This document shows positions 27,882 through 36,002 of a DNA stretch of 64,000 nt, piece by piece (position 1 is the first letter of the stretch; each line of letters opens with the position of its first letter). Location: NCBI GenBank assembly GCA_964607755.1, contig CAZSMC010000008.1, positions 1 to 64,000 on the forward strand, given 5' to 3'. The translations under genes were made by a program, and so were the position numbers. The stretch is from CAZSMC01 sp964607755. Its GTDB lineage: Bacteria; Zhuqueibacterota; Zhuqueibacteria; Residuimicrobiales; Krinioviventaceae. Below the pieces are notes generated by a model that had not been told where the DNA came from, made no database searches, and was given only the letters and a program-made list of their open reading frames with translations.

Positions 27882-28799
27882 TTAAAAAGAACTTGAGAGT
27901 GTAAATCGGTTGAGCGAACCAAGCTCACCTAGATTAGAAAACGCATAATCCAGACGAAAAGTTCTCCATTCAAATCCGAGTCCAACCGCAGCACCGGCAA
28001 ATGTATCTTTGGCTGATTCGACACCAAGGTCTGAGCCAAAAGAATCATAGCCCCAGCGCAAATACAGGTTGTCAGTGAGCGTGAATTCGCCACCCAATGC
28101 CCAATTCCAGTCCTCATCATTATATTTGTACACATTAAAGCCAAGTAATAGCGGCAGATGCGCCAACCGTTTCGACAGCCCGGCGCGAATTTGTATGGGC
28201 AGTGGGAATTTTTCATCAACAAAGGACGAGAGCATAGTGCCTAAATGATTGACTCCAAATGCAAAAGTCAACATTTGCGAGGGTATCCTGTACAAAAGAC
28301 CGCCATCTACAGCTAATCCAGTGGCCGAATACTCGTGAATGCCCATATAAAGATATTTCAAACTTGCGCCGGCATAGAGATTTTTCATGATTTCAGTTGC
28401 ATAGGAACCTGACAGTGCAAAACTGTTCGAGCCAAACTGACCGATTTTCTGATTGTTAATATCTGTTTCGTCAAAAGTGCCATAATCTTTATAGAGCAAT
28501 GAAACGCCGGCATTTCCCGGGCCTGTGTTGGGGTGGACATAGCCGATAAAACCGCTGTTAAAATCTAAAAGCTCGTTGGTATAAGTAAACGAACCTTGCT
28601 TTTGTGTGATAGAAGCAATACCAGCAGGATTGTAATACAAATTGCTTACATCTCCGTGCACAGCCAAAAAAGCACCGGCCATGCCGGCAGCTCGCGCTCC
28701 GGTTTGCGTTTTAAGAAATTGAAAGCCGGAGGTTCCAGCAGCCCTGACAGTAAAGGATGTGAAAAGTAAAAAAAGGATGAATGGAAATGCTTTTTTCAT
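27882..28799 (-). CDS. PorV/PorQ-family outer-membrane beta-barrel protein
   Basis: A 305-residue barrel: signal peptide 1-20 (FPFILFLLFTSFTVRAA), then the family's N-terminal signature (FLKTQTGARAAGMAGAFLAV, VSNLYYNPAGIAS) and a run of amphipathic strands (LYAGASLKYLYMGI, GLGFEWRTFRLDYAFSN) ending in Phe. PorV-type proteins of Bacteroidetes help type IX secretion, but the wider family occurs across the FCB group with unknown roles. The start is the ATG at 28799 preceded by AAAGGAG; the open frame runs further upstream, but that part is the tRNA-Thr gene. Confidence 0.83.
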   Translation of the reverse strand: MKKAFPFILFLLFTSFTVRAAGTSGFQFLKTQTGARAAGMAGAFLAVHGDVSNLYYNPAGIASITQKQGSFTYTNELLDFNSGFIGYVHPNTGPGNAGVSLLYKDYGTFDETDINNQKIGQFGSNSFALSGSYATEIMKNLYAGASLKYLYMGIHEYSATGLAVDGGLLYRIPSQMLTFAFGVNHLGTMLSSFVDEKFPLPIQIRAGLSKRLAHLPLLLGFNVYKYNDEDWNWALGGEFTLTDNLYLRWGYDSFGSDLGVESAKDTFAGAAVGLGFEWRTFRLDYAFSNLGELGSLNRFTLSSSF

Positions 28800-28823
28800 C
28801 GTTGCAATAACTCCTTTAAAAAG

Positions 28824-28895
28824 AGCCACCTGTCGGATTTGAACCGACGGCCTGCTCATTACGAGTGAGCTGCTCTTCCACTGAGCTAAGGTGGC
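28824..28895 (-). tRNA. tRNA-Thr (anticodon CGT)
   Basis: Minus-strand cloverleaf: acceptor GCCACCT/AGGTGGC, D stem GCTC/GAGC, anticodon stem GCTCA/TGAGC with loop CTCGTAA (anticodon CGT, reading ACG), five-base variable loop, T arm GTCGG-TTCAAAT-CCGAC, discriminator T. No CCA is encoded. It ends 24 nt before the PorV-like gene's ATG and is probably processed from the same transcript. Confidence 0.95.
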
Positions 28896-28964
28896 CATTC
28901 ATGTTATATAATTTATTGATTTATCACCTGACAATCAAGCAAATTTTGTTATCAATAGTATAAG

Positions 28965-29109
28965 CTCAGTTATTGGTTGATATGCTCTATCTAAACTAAA
29001 CAATGGGTCACAAATCTTTTCTGCATTAATGTTGTATCATTCTATAAATATGGAAATTATAATGTCTTATTTACTCATTTTGTGACCCATTGTTGGAATT
29101 GTAACTGAG
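28965..29109. repeat. nested inverted repeat, possible small mobile element
   Basis: AACAATGGGTCACAAA (28999-29014) is exactly complementary to TTTGTGACCCATTGTT (29079-29094), 64 nt apart, and is nested within CTCAGTTA (28965-28972) and TAACTGAG (29102-29109). A 13/14 match to the right arm occurs at 52433-52446. The A/T-rich interior codes for nothing. The 355-nt gap between the PorV-like and AI-2E genes otherwise holds only the tRNA. Confidence 0.55.
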
Positions 29110-29154
29110 TATTTATATCAATATTTCTATTTATGGTACTGAAAAAAGTTCCAT

Positions 29155-30228
29155 CTATTTGTTTTTCTCTCGATTCACTACTGGTAACACATCCTGAAAA
29201 GTTTCGGCATAAATTTCCCAAATTGTAACAAACAACGCCGCGACAATAGGACCGATAATAAATCCGACAATACCGAAAAAAATAATTCCTCCAATAGTAC
29301 TGAACAGAATGAGCAGTTCGTGCATTTTTGTATCATGGCCAACCAGCGCCGGGCGTAAAAAATTATCAACCGTTCCCACGACAACAGCCCCAAAAATAAA
29401 AAGTCCGATACCAGCGACCCATTTACCAGAAGCTGCCAGAATTATAGCTGCCGGCAGCCAAACCAGAGCAGAACCGATTCCCGGAATGATCGAAAGAATC
29501 GTCATAATTGTGCCCCAGAAAAGCGCGCTTTTTATACCTGCCACAGCAAAAGCCAATCCGCCGAGCGTTCCCTGGATCACACCAATAACAAGCGTGCCTT
29601 TGATGGTAGCCCGGGTTACGGATGAAAACTTTTCTAAAATGCGCTCCTCATCACGGTTGTGAAGCGGCATATAATACAGGATCTTGTTCAGCAGCTTGTC
29701 ACCATCTAAAAAGAAAAAGTACATCGTATAAAGAAAAAGAAAGAGCATGAAAATAAAATTAACTGTCGTCATGGTTGCGGCTGACAAGCTCTCTATCAAA
29801 AAGCGGCTTAAAATATCAACAACCTGGGCGGCTTTTTGTAAAATCACGTCCTGGTATTGCTCGATCGATTCGGAAAAGGGCAAAAAGCTGAATAGATTAT
29901 CAAACGTCGAAGGTTCCTGCAATCGGTCCTGCACCCAGGGGGCAACAGAACGGCTCACTCTGAACGCCTGGGCAGTTATAATACCAAGAAGACCTAAAAA
30001 TGGAAGGAGTACAATCAAAAAGACAGCTAAAAGTGTGACCAAAGACGCAAGTTTGGCTCGTCCCTTGAACCAGCGCAAAAATCGTTTATATATTGGATTT
30101 GCCATTCCGGTAAAGATACCAGCCAGAAGAATGACCATCAAAAACTGGCGAATCATCGAGAGAAAAAGCAGTGAAATGGTAACCAGCAACAAAACAAGAC
30201 CCACTTTATGAGTGGTAAAATATTTCAT
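29155..30228 (-). CDS. AI-2E family (PerM/UPF0118) transporter
   Basis: A 357-residue inner-membrane protein with about eight hydrophobic helices: paired helices near 8-40 and 60-85, a soluble segment, then a C-terminal cluster from about 150 on (TMTTVNFIFMLFLFLYTMYFFF, IPGIGSALVWLPAAIILA, FGIVGFIIGPIVAALFVTIW). The family includes AI-2 exporter TqsA and sodium/proton antiporters, so the substrate cannot be named. GIGSALVWLP and GFIIGPI are its conserved motifs. It stands alone, 293 nt from rmuC. Confidence 0.87.
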   Translation of the reverse strand: MKYFTTHKVGLVLLLVTISLLFLSMIRQFLMVILLAGIFTGMANPIYKRFLRWFKGRAKLASLVTLLAVFLIVLLPFLGLLGIITAQAFRVSRSVAPWVQDRLQEPSTFDNLFSFLPFSESIEQYQDVILQKAAQVVDILSRFLIESLSAATMTTVNFIFMLFLFLYTMYFFFLDGDKLLNKILYYMPLHNRDEERILEKFSSVTRATIKGTLVIGVIQGTLGGLAFAVAGIKSALFWGTIMTILSIIPGIGSALVWLPAAIILAASGKWVAGIGLFIFGAVVVGTVDNFLRPALVGHDTKMHELLILFSTIGGIIFFGIVGFIIGPIVAALFVTIWEIYAETFQDVLPVVNREKNK

Positions 30229-30521
30229 AATATCCCTGCTGATTTATCGAGTTTGTTCTTTTAAAATTAATGTGAAACGTTACCTGTTTCGAATAATTTG
30301 AAAAAACGTAATTATTCACCACAACTTCTTTGACATGATTCACAGGATCGACAAGATATATAATTAATCCGATTTATCCTGTTAATCCCGTCAAATAATA
30401 GAAATGTTGAATGGTAACGAAAAAACAATATAATCCAACTCGTTCAATATACATTTTCTAAAATGAAACGACAACGGAAAATGGGTATTCCGGAATGCGC
30501 CGATGTAACTTTTTTCACTTT
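30229..30521. other. intergenic region with a degenerate palindrome
   Basis: 293 nt without a gene. Near its middle CAGGAT (30342-30347) and ATCCTG (30376-30381) bracket an A/T-rich stretch, in a phrase (TTTATCCTGTTAATCCCGTC, 30371-30390) resembling dispersed repeats seen in other genomes. No promoter stood out. Confidence 0.4.
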
Positions 30522-31532
30522 TCAAATTGGCCGTTCGGAATCTGTCGGATTTCCAGGCTCAGCAATAATATCTATTTTTTGTTGTAACGTTAATAGTCGT
30601 ACATGCACGCGATCCGCTGCTTTCTGGGCGTTATTGAGATGGTTGTTCATAACCCCGACTTGATTGAACAACTCATTGCTTTCATGTTTCAATGACTGCA
30701 GGTTCTTGATGATAAAAGCCGCCCGTTCTTCAATCTGCCTGCCTTGTAGTCCGAGAAGGATAATGCGCAAAAAATAGTAAAACGTATTCGGAGAGACAAT
30801 CAGAACATTTTTTTCCCGCGCGTGAGCGAGCAGAGGTTCGCTGTTTAATATTTCATAGTAAATAGTTTCCGATGGCACATACATCAAGGCAAAATCCATG
30901 GTGTGCTCATCCGGCAGAATATACTTTTGGCTGATGGCCTGAATGTGCTTGCGCACGTCGCGGAAAAATTCACGTCTAAAATTCTTTGCCTGCTCCGGCT
31001 TTTCAGCACGAGTTGATTTTAGATAATTTTCCAGCGGAAACTTGGCATCAACGGAAATATTGCCGTTTTCGGTTTTGATCAACGCATCCACAGCATGGCC
31101 ATTGCGAAAGCGGTGCTGAAGTGTGACATGAGATTTGGGCAAGATCTGGTGTAAAATATCCGTTAGAATATGCTCACCAACTTTTCCGCGTAACTTTGGC
31201 GTGCGCAAAAAATTTTGAAACTCGTGCATTTGCTGGCCAACTTGATGAATCTGTCCGAGATCCCTGTTCAAGAGGCGCATCAATTGAGCCGCATTATCGA
31301 GCCGTTGGTTGACCGAGTCATTTGTCGCGCTGAGCTGACGCTGCAGAATATCTGTTGTGCGGTCAAGTCCGGATCGCATCTCTTTGAACCATTCTGAAAA
31401 AACCTGCCATTGCGGCTGTTGACGTTGGTCTGTCAAAAACTTTATTCGGCGCGACTGCAAAGTCAGAATAAATAGAATAACAGCGCTCAACAGCCCAAAA
31501 CCCATCAGCATGATCAATTCATATTGCTCCAT
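30522..31532 (-). CDS. rmuC: DNA recombination protein RmuC homologue
   Basis: A 336-residue protein with an N-terminal membrane helix (LIMLMGFGLLSAVILFILTL), a coiled-coil segment about 40-110 and the RmuC domain, a nuclease-fold relative: LRTPKLRGKVGEHILTDIL, VDAKFPLENYL, DFALMYVPSETIYYEIL, VLIVSPNTFYYFLR. E. coli RmuC limits inversions at short inverted repeats. I place the start at ATG 31532, with GAGGG 7 nt upstream, rather than the ATG at 31571 which adds 13 residues before the membrane helix. Confidence 0.9.
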   Translation of the reverse strand: MEQYELIMLMGFGLLSAVILFILTLQSRRIKFLTDQRQQPQWQVFSEWFKEMRSGLDRTTDILQRQLSATNDSVNQRLDNAAQLMRLLNRDLGQIHQVGQQMHEFQNFLRTPKLRGKVGEHILTDILHQILPKSHVTLQHRFRNGHAVDALIKTENGNISVDAKFPLENYLKSTRAEKPEQAKNFRREFFRDVRKHIQAISQKYILPDEHTMDFALMYVPSETIYYEILNSEPLLAHAREKNVLIVSPNTFYYFLRIILLGLQGRQIEERAAFIIKNLQSLKHESNELFNQVGVMNNHLNNAQKAADRVHVRLLTLQQKIDIIAEPGNPTDSERPI

Positions 31533-31571
31533 GGTAAAACCCTCAAAATATCTAAATTGCAATTTTTTCAA

Positions 31572-32010
31572 AGATTGAATATTAAAAGTTCTAAAAATTT
31601 AAGGACAAGTTTCAATCAGATAAATATTAATTTTGTAATAAAGCGAAAATTGATGGAAAATGTCAATCTATTTATTTATCCATTTAAATATTGGGATCTG
31701 AGATTTATTTGCATTTTGGCATTTGTACATTGTTTTATGCCAGAGATGCTTATTAAAAGCAGCCGGCGTTTCTCAAGCAAGATTGTATGCAAAATAGTAT
31801 GTCTCTTTGCCCTGTTCGTTATTGATACTGGATGTTTTAAATTTCAATAATGTAACAATCTGCGTCATACTATGACGATCTACTTTCAATAATCTGTCCT
31901 GTTTTTATTAAACTTAGCCTTTCATACCTTTCACCAAAAAGTGGTATATTTCTTGCAAAAGGAAAATAAAAGGGCGCGAGGAGCAATTCAAAAAATTGAA
32001 AGGTAATATC
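31572..32010. other. divergent intergenic region rmuC / MinD-like gene
   Basis: About 440 nt, A/T rich, without a convincing gene. It contains a dyad CGTCATACTATGACG (31863-31877; 7-nt arms around one base), a candidate operator between the divergent genes. A TATATT-like box occurs near 31945-31950 but with no good -35 partner. Confidence 0.4.
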
Positions 32011-33174
32011 GTGTGTCGATCTTTGGATGGCAAGTATGTTTTAACACATCACCACCTGGAACAAGATTCCACAAGTTACGATCGCGAAAAACACCCGCCC
32101 CGTATATTGGCTCTTGCCGGAGGCAAGGGTGGTGTGGGAAAAAGCATTACCGCTGCGATGTTGGGAATGTGCCTTGCCGGCTTTGAACGGAAAACCATAC
32201 TCATTGATGCAGATTTCCAGGGTGAAAATTTACACAGTTATTTAGGGCTTCAAGATATTGAATCGGGATTGAATGATTTCCTGACCGATCCGTCAAAATC
32301 GTTTGATGAGCTTTGTCATGAAACTTTTTTCAGATATCTTCAAATTATTCCCTTTCACACGAATTTCACATCCCGCATTACCGTTTCCAATAATTTAAAA
32401 TTCCGTTTCTTTCAAGAATTGAAAGCATTGCCTGCAGATTACGTCATCCTTGACCTTGGCATGGCCTCGACTGATCTGGCTCTGGATATCTTTTTAGCAG
32501 CCGATGACAAGATACTGATGTCTACAGGAGAACTTTTTTCGATTCAAAACACGTTTCAATTCATCCGCCGTGCATTGATTCATCTTTTGCGCAGGGCAAC
32601 ATTCAACTCGGTTTACGCAACAGAATTATTTCATACCTGTGGCAACTTGTCGGATGGACAATTGGTCAAACCGTTTTCAGCAGCTTTAGAACATCTCAAG
32701 AAGGAAGACCCGGCATCCTATGCGCATCTTGACCATATTTTTAGCAGCTTTGTCCCAAAGCTCATTATCAAGTGCAACGAAGGTGAATCGCTAAGGGACG
32801 TTTCGTTACTAGGGCCTGTAATCCGTGACCTTTTAAATGTCTCTGTAAGTTATTTAGGCAAGATTCATCAGGACCAGCTCATCAGTTCAGCCATACGTCA
32901 GGGGCGTCCGGACATGCTTCTCAATCCTATGGGACAGGCTGCCTCTGATATTGTGTCTCTGGTAACCCGGCACGTTTTGGCCAAAGAAGCCCAATCGAGA
33001 AAAGCAGCCATGCGGATGGAGCAGTCACTGCTTTCACAGCCCACACTATCCGATGACACACCGCGATGCGACCGGCAATGCCTGGTCTGGTACTGTTGCG
33101 AGAAACGTTGTACCGGCGAACCTTGTGCCAGACTGTCAAAGCGAGCGGTTAAAAAGGTTAAAGAAACGCTGTAG
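32011..33174 (+). CDS. MinD/ParA-like P-loop ATPase with a cysteine-rich C-terminus
   Basis: A 387-residue SIMIBI-class ATPase. Deviant Walker A GGKGGVGKSITA near 42, switch/Walker A' TILIDADFQGEN, Walker B YVILDLGMASTDLALD. The middle resembles FlhG/MinD proteins that position flagella or division sites. The last 40 residues carry six Cys (353, 357, 362, 363, 367, 372; pattern CX3CX4CCX3CX4C) followed by a basic amphipathic tail, suggesting metal binding or an Fe-S site; I do not know such a tail from MinD or FlhG. GTG at 32011 has AAAGG 7 nt upstream; TTG at 31996 in frame is the alternative. It is a single-gene unit with a strong terminator. Confidence 0.8.
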   Translation: MCRSLDGKYVLTHHHLEQDSTSYDREKHPPRILALAGGKGGVGKSITAAMLGMCLAGFERKTILIDADFQGENLHSYLGLQDIESGLNDFLTDPSKSFDELCHETFFRYLQIIPFHTNFTSRITVSNNLKFRFFQELKALPADYVILDLGMASTDLALDIFLAADDKILMSTGELFSIQNTFQFIRRALIHLLRRATFNSVYATELFHTCGNLSDGQLVKPFSAALEHLKKEDPASYAHLDHIFSSFVPKLIIKCNEGESLRDVSLLGPVIRDLLNVSVSYLGKIHQDQLISSAIRQGRPDMLLNPMGQAASDIVSLVTRHVLAKEAQSRKAAMRMEQSLLSQPTLSDDTPRCDRQCLVWYCCEKRCTGEPCARLSKRAVKKVKETL

Positions 33175-33210
33175 ATACTGCATCCCACACAACCCTCCGC
33201 CACTTCCCTA

Positions 33211-33258
33211 CTCCGGTACATCGACTGAGCACTAACTCTCGATGTACCGGAGTTTTTT
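33211..33258 (+). terminator. rho-independent terminator of the MinD-like gene
   Basis: Perfect 14-bp stem CTCCGGTACATCGA (33211-33224) with TCGATGTACCGGAG (33239-33252), loop 14 nt, then TTTTTT (33253-33258). Confidence 0.9.
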
Positions 33259-33920
33259 ATAACATGAGGCTAAAAACAGTACCTTTGCCCGGTTCACTGT
33301 TTACACTCATTGTCCCGCCGTGATCTGAAATGATTTTATGCGCAAGGAACAAGCCAATACCGGACTCGTCTTTTTTATTCGTGAAATAAGGCTCGAATAT
33401 TTTTTGGCGGGTTTCCTCATCCATGCCGCAACCTTGATCTGCTACAGAAACAACCACACCGTACTTTCCGTGTCCGCCGCGCGCCACCCAAACTTTTACG
33501 TTTCCGCCCTTGTCAGAAGCCTCAATTGCATTTTCGATCACATTATGAATGACCCGGCGAAAATGTTCCTCATCCAGTTCGACTTGAGACAGACCCGGTT
33601 CAATGTCACACTGAATTTCAACATCATTATCCTGGTGACTAAAAAGCTGCACGGACTGTGACACAACTTTACCAATGGATTGCGGTTTTAAATCCATAAG
33701 TGGCATGCGGGCAAATTGACAGAAGAGTACTGTCGATGTGCGGTTGAAATATTCTCGGCCGCTTTTACCACCTCTGGCGGCAAGACAAATCCGACAAAAA
33801 TCAAATCGCAAGACGGGCTTGAAACGGGGAGCGTTTGCGTGTGCGTCGCCATAAAAAGTACGCGCTTGCCAACACAAGTGCGGCTGCCGCAATCAGCCAT
33901 ATTTGGATTTCACCGGTCAT
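33257..33920 (-). pseudogene. broken sensor histidine kinase (NtrY-like), HisKA lost
   Basis: The C-terminal part is a sound HATPase domain: HNVIENAIEASDKGG (N box), VADQGCGMDEE (G1), FEPYFTNKKDESGIGLFLAH (F/G2), GTVFSLML. Upstream, the ATG at 33920 opens a frame giving a membrane helix and basic flank (IWLIAAAALVLASAYFLWRR, then SPFQARLAI) that stops at TGA; a second piece of apparent membrane sequence (LIFVGFVLPP) is in another frame. The phosphoacceptor His region that should precede QFARMP is absent. So the gene has lost its middle and been frameshifted. It follows the DUF58 gene by 11 nt. An open frame from 33892 exists, but its first 60 residues look like no kinase. An assembly error is possible. 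Confidence 0.75.
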
Positions 33921-33931
33921 AAGTGAAAACT

Positions 33932-34840
33932 TTATCCGCCGATACGTTTTCGTTTTGTCAAATACTGCAGCAGAGCCCGGTCAAAATCTTCTGACGTATC
34001 CATCAAGACATAGTCGATTCGATTGGCAAGACATTGCTTTTTATAATGCTCAACAAACTGATGCATGCGCTGCCGGTATTCCTTGCGGATGTGCCAGGGT
34101 TGAGTGGCAAGTTTTTCGTTGGTTTCTATATCCTGAAAAACAGCATCCTGAGAGAAATCAAATGAGCGTTCATAGGGGTCGAGCACGTGGAAAACCACCA
34201 CTTCGTGTTTTTTATGCCGAAAATGTTTCAAACCGGAAATAACTTTTTGCGGATCATCGAAAAGATCAGAGAATAAAATAATCAATCCGCGCCTGTCGAT
34301 GCGGTCAGCCATCTCGTGCAACGTTTGAGAGATGTTTGTTTTTTTCTCGCTTTGTATGTTTGCCAATTCTTTTAAAATGACATTGAGATAAGAATTAACC
34401 GAACGCGGTGGCAGGTATTTTTGAATCGATTGATCGAATGTCACCAGGCCAGCGGCATCGCGCTGTTTGAGCATCAAATACGACAGCGCTGCTGACAAAA
34501 AAGTTGCATATTGCAATTTGGACACAGTGTGGGAAGAATATCCCATGGACGCCGATATGTCCAGCAAAATATAACTTTTGAGATTGGTTTCTTCTTCGAA
34601 CTGTTTGACGTAATATCGGTCAGTCTTGGCGTATATTTTCCAGTCCATGTGCCGGATATCATCTCCGGGTATATACTGGCGATGCTCGGCAAATTCGACA
34701 CTAAATCCATGATAAGGGCTGCGGTGCAACCCGGTGATAAATCCTTCGACGACGAGTCGTGCAATCAGGCTCAGATTGGACATTTTGCTGACAGATTGCG
34801 GATTTAAAAGTTGACGATAATCTTGATTCTGTTCATCCAT
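33932..34840 (-). CDS. DUF58 domain protein (von Willebrand-like)
   Basis: A 302-residue cytosolic protein of the family found next to MoxR ATPases. The DUF58 core EFAEHRQYIPGDDIRHMDWK is present at about 44-63, followed by a von Willebrand A-like fold with the metal-site-like motif ILLDISASM and LIILFSDLFDD. Such proteins are thought to be substrates or adaptors for MoxR chaperones. Its start overlaps the MoxR stop at base 34840. Downstream BatA/BatB/BatD genes, common in this type of operon, are missing; a broken kinase lies there instead. Confidence 0.9.
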   Translation of the reverse strand: MDEQNQDYRQLLNPQSVSKMSNLSLIARLVVEGFITGLHRSPYHGFSVEFAEHRQYIPGDDIRHMDWKIYAKTDRYYVKQFEEETNLKSYILLDISASMGYSSHTVSKLQYATFLSAALSYLMLKQRDAAGLVTFDQSIQKYLPPRSVNSYLNVILKELANIQSEKKTNISQTLHEMADRIDRRGLIILFSDLFDDPQKVISGLKHFRHKKHEVVVFHVLDPYERSFDFSQDAVFQDIETNEKLATQPWHIRKEYRQRMHQFVEHYKKQCLANRIDYVLMDTSEDFDRALLQYLTKRKRIGG

Positions 34841-35850
34841 CAGTGGGTGCTATCCTCGGAGACACATTTTTCGATCACCTCTGTGGTAGAAATATTTTCA
34901 GCCTCGGCATTAAAAGTAGTCACCAGCCGATGCCGCAAAACAGGCTTGGTAACGGCGCGAACATCCTCGATATCCGGCGTGGGACGACCGTTGAGTATAG
35001 CCCGGGTTTTGGCGCCAAGAATAAGGAATTGCGATGCTCTGGGACCGGCTCCCCATTTGATCCAATCTTTGATGTATTGAGGTGCAGCAGGATCGTTCGG
35101 TCGTGTTTTCCGCACCAGTCCCACAGCATACTGAATCACATGATCGGCTACCGGCACCCGGCGAACCAGGTCCTGGAGATTAATGATTTCCTCGGCTGTC
35201 AACACAGGTTCAAGCAACGATTGCATAAAACTTGTGGTTGAGCGCACGATTTCTTCTTCTTCTTCAGCGGTAGGATAATCGACCCAAAGATTGAGCATAA
35301 AGCGGTCGAGCTGAGCTTCGGGCAGCGGGTAAGTGCCTTCTTGTTCGATCGGATTTTGTGTAGCCAAAACAAAAAACGGTTCTTTCAACGTATACGTCTC
35401 CCCCGCCGCACTGACCTCGTGTTCCTGCATGGCTTGCAACAGGGCAGATTGGGTTTTCGGTGGTGTGCGGTTTATTTCATCGGCAAGGATTATATTTGCA
35501 AATACAGGTCCGCGCACAAATTTGAACGCTTTTTTGCCTGTTGTCTTGTCTTCTTCAATCACCTCAGTGCCGGTGATATCCGAGGGCATCAAATCCGGGG
35601 TGAATTGAATCCGACTGAACTTGAGGTCCAGAATCTGTGCCAAAGTGCTGATCATCAAGGTCTTTGCCAAACCCGGCACACCGATGAGCAGGCAATGTCC
35701 GCGGGATAATAAAGTAATTAATAATTCATCAATAATCTTGCGCTGCCCGACAATGACTTTGCTGAGCTGCTGCACAATGGTCTCATGCGCTTTTTTCAGT
35801 TCCTGAATCGTTTCAATATCGTTTCTATTGTTCAGCGCTTCCGCCTTCAT
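34840..35850 (-). CDS. MoxR-family AAA+ ATPase
   Basis: A 336-residue AAA+ protein: Walker A LLIGVPGLAKT near 57, Walker B IILADEINRTPPKTQSALLQ near 123, sensor 1 FVLATQNPIEQEGTYPLPEA, arginine-finger region and a C-terminal helical lid with GASPRAS-like GAGPRASQFL. MoxR ATPases help mature or assemble protein complexes. It is the first gene of a MoxR-DUF58 operon, divergent from rlmN. Confidence 0.95.
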   Translation of the reverse strand: MKAEALNNRNDIETIQELKKAHETIVQQLSKVIVGQRKIIDELLITLLSRGHCLLIGVPGLAKTLMISTLAQILDLKFSRIQFTPDLMPSDITGTEVIEEDKTTGKKAFKFVRGPVFANIILADEINRTPPKTQSALLQAMQEHEVSAAGETYTLKEPFFVLATQNPIEQEGTYPLPEAQLDRFMLNLWVDYPTAEEEEEIVRSTTSFMQSLLEPVLTAEEIINLQDLVRRVPVADHVIQYAVGLVRKTRPNDPAAPQYIKDWIKWGAGPRASQFLILGAKTRAILNGRPTPDIEDVRAVTKPVLRHRLVTTFNAEAENISTTEVIEKCVSEDSTH

Positions 35851-36002
35851 TTATCCTCCAACCTTGGGTATAAAGTGTCTAAATTATCAAAAAATTAAAC
35901 AATTAAATTAGTTATTTCCATGCCAAAAGTCAACTATGGAATATTAATGAGTCACTCAAAGCTTGCAAGTAACTCTTTGAAACTATTACATTATTTGTTA
36001 AG

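Noticed and set aside
28800..28898. N-terminal extension of the PorV-like protein
   Set aside because: This stretch is the tRNA-Thr gene; a proper signal peptide starts at 28799.
31524..31850. Plus-strand frame of 108 codons
   Set aside because: No ribosome site, overlaps the start of rmuC, low-complexity A/T-rich composition and no family resemblance.
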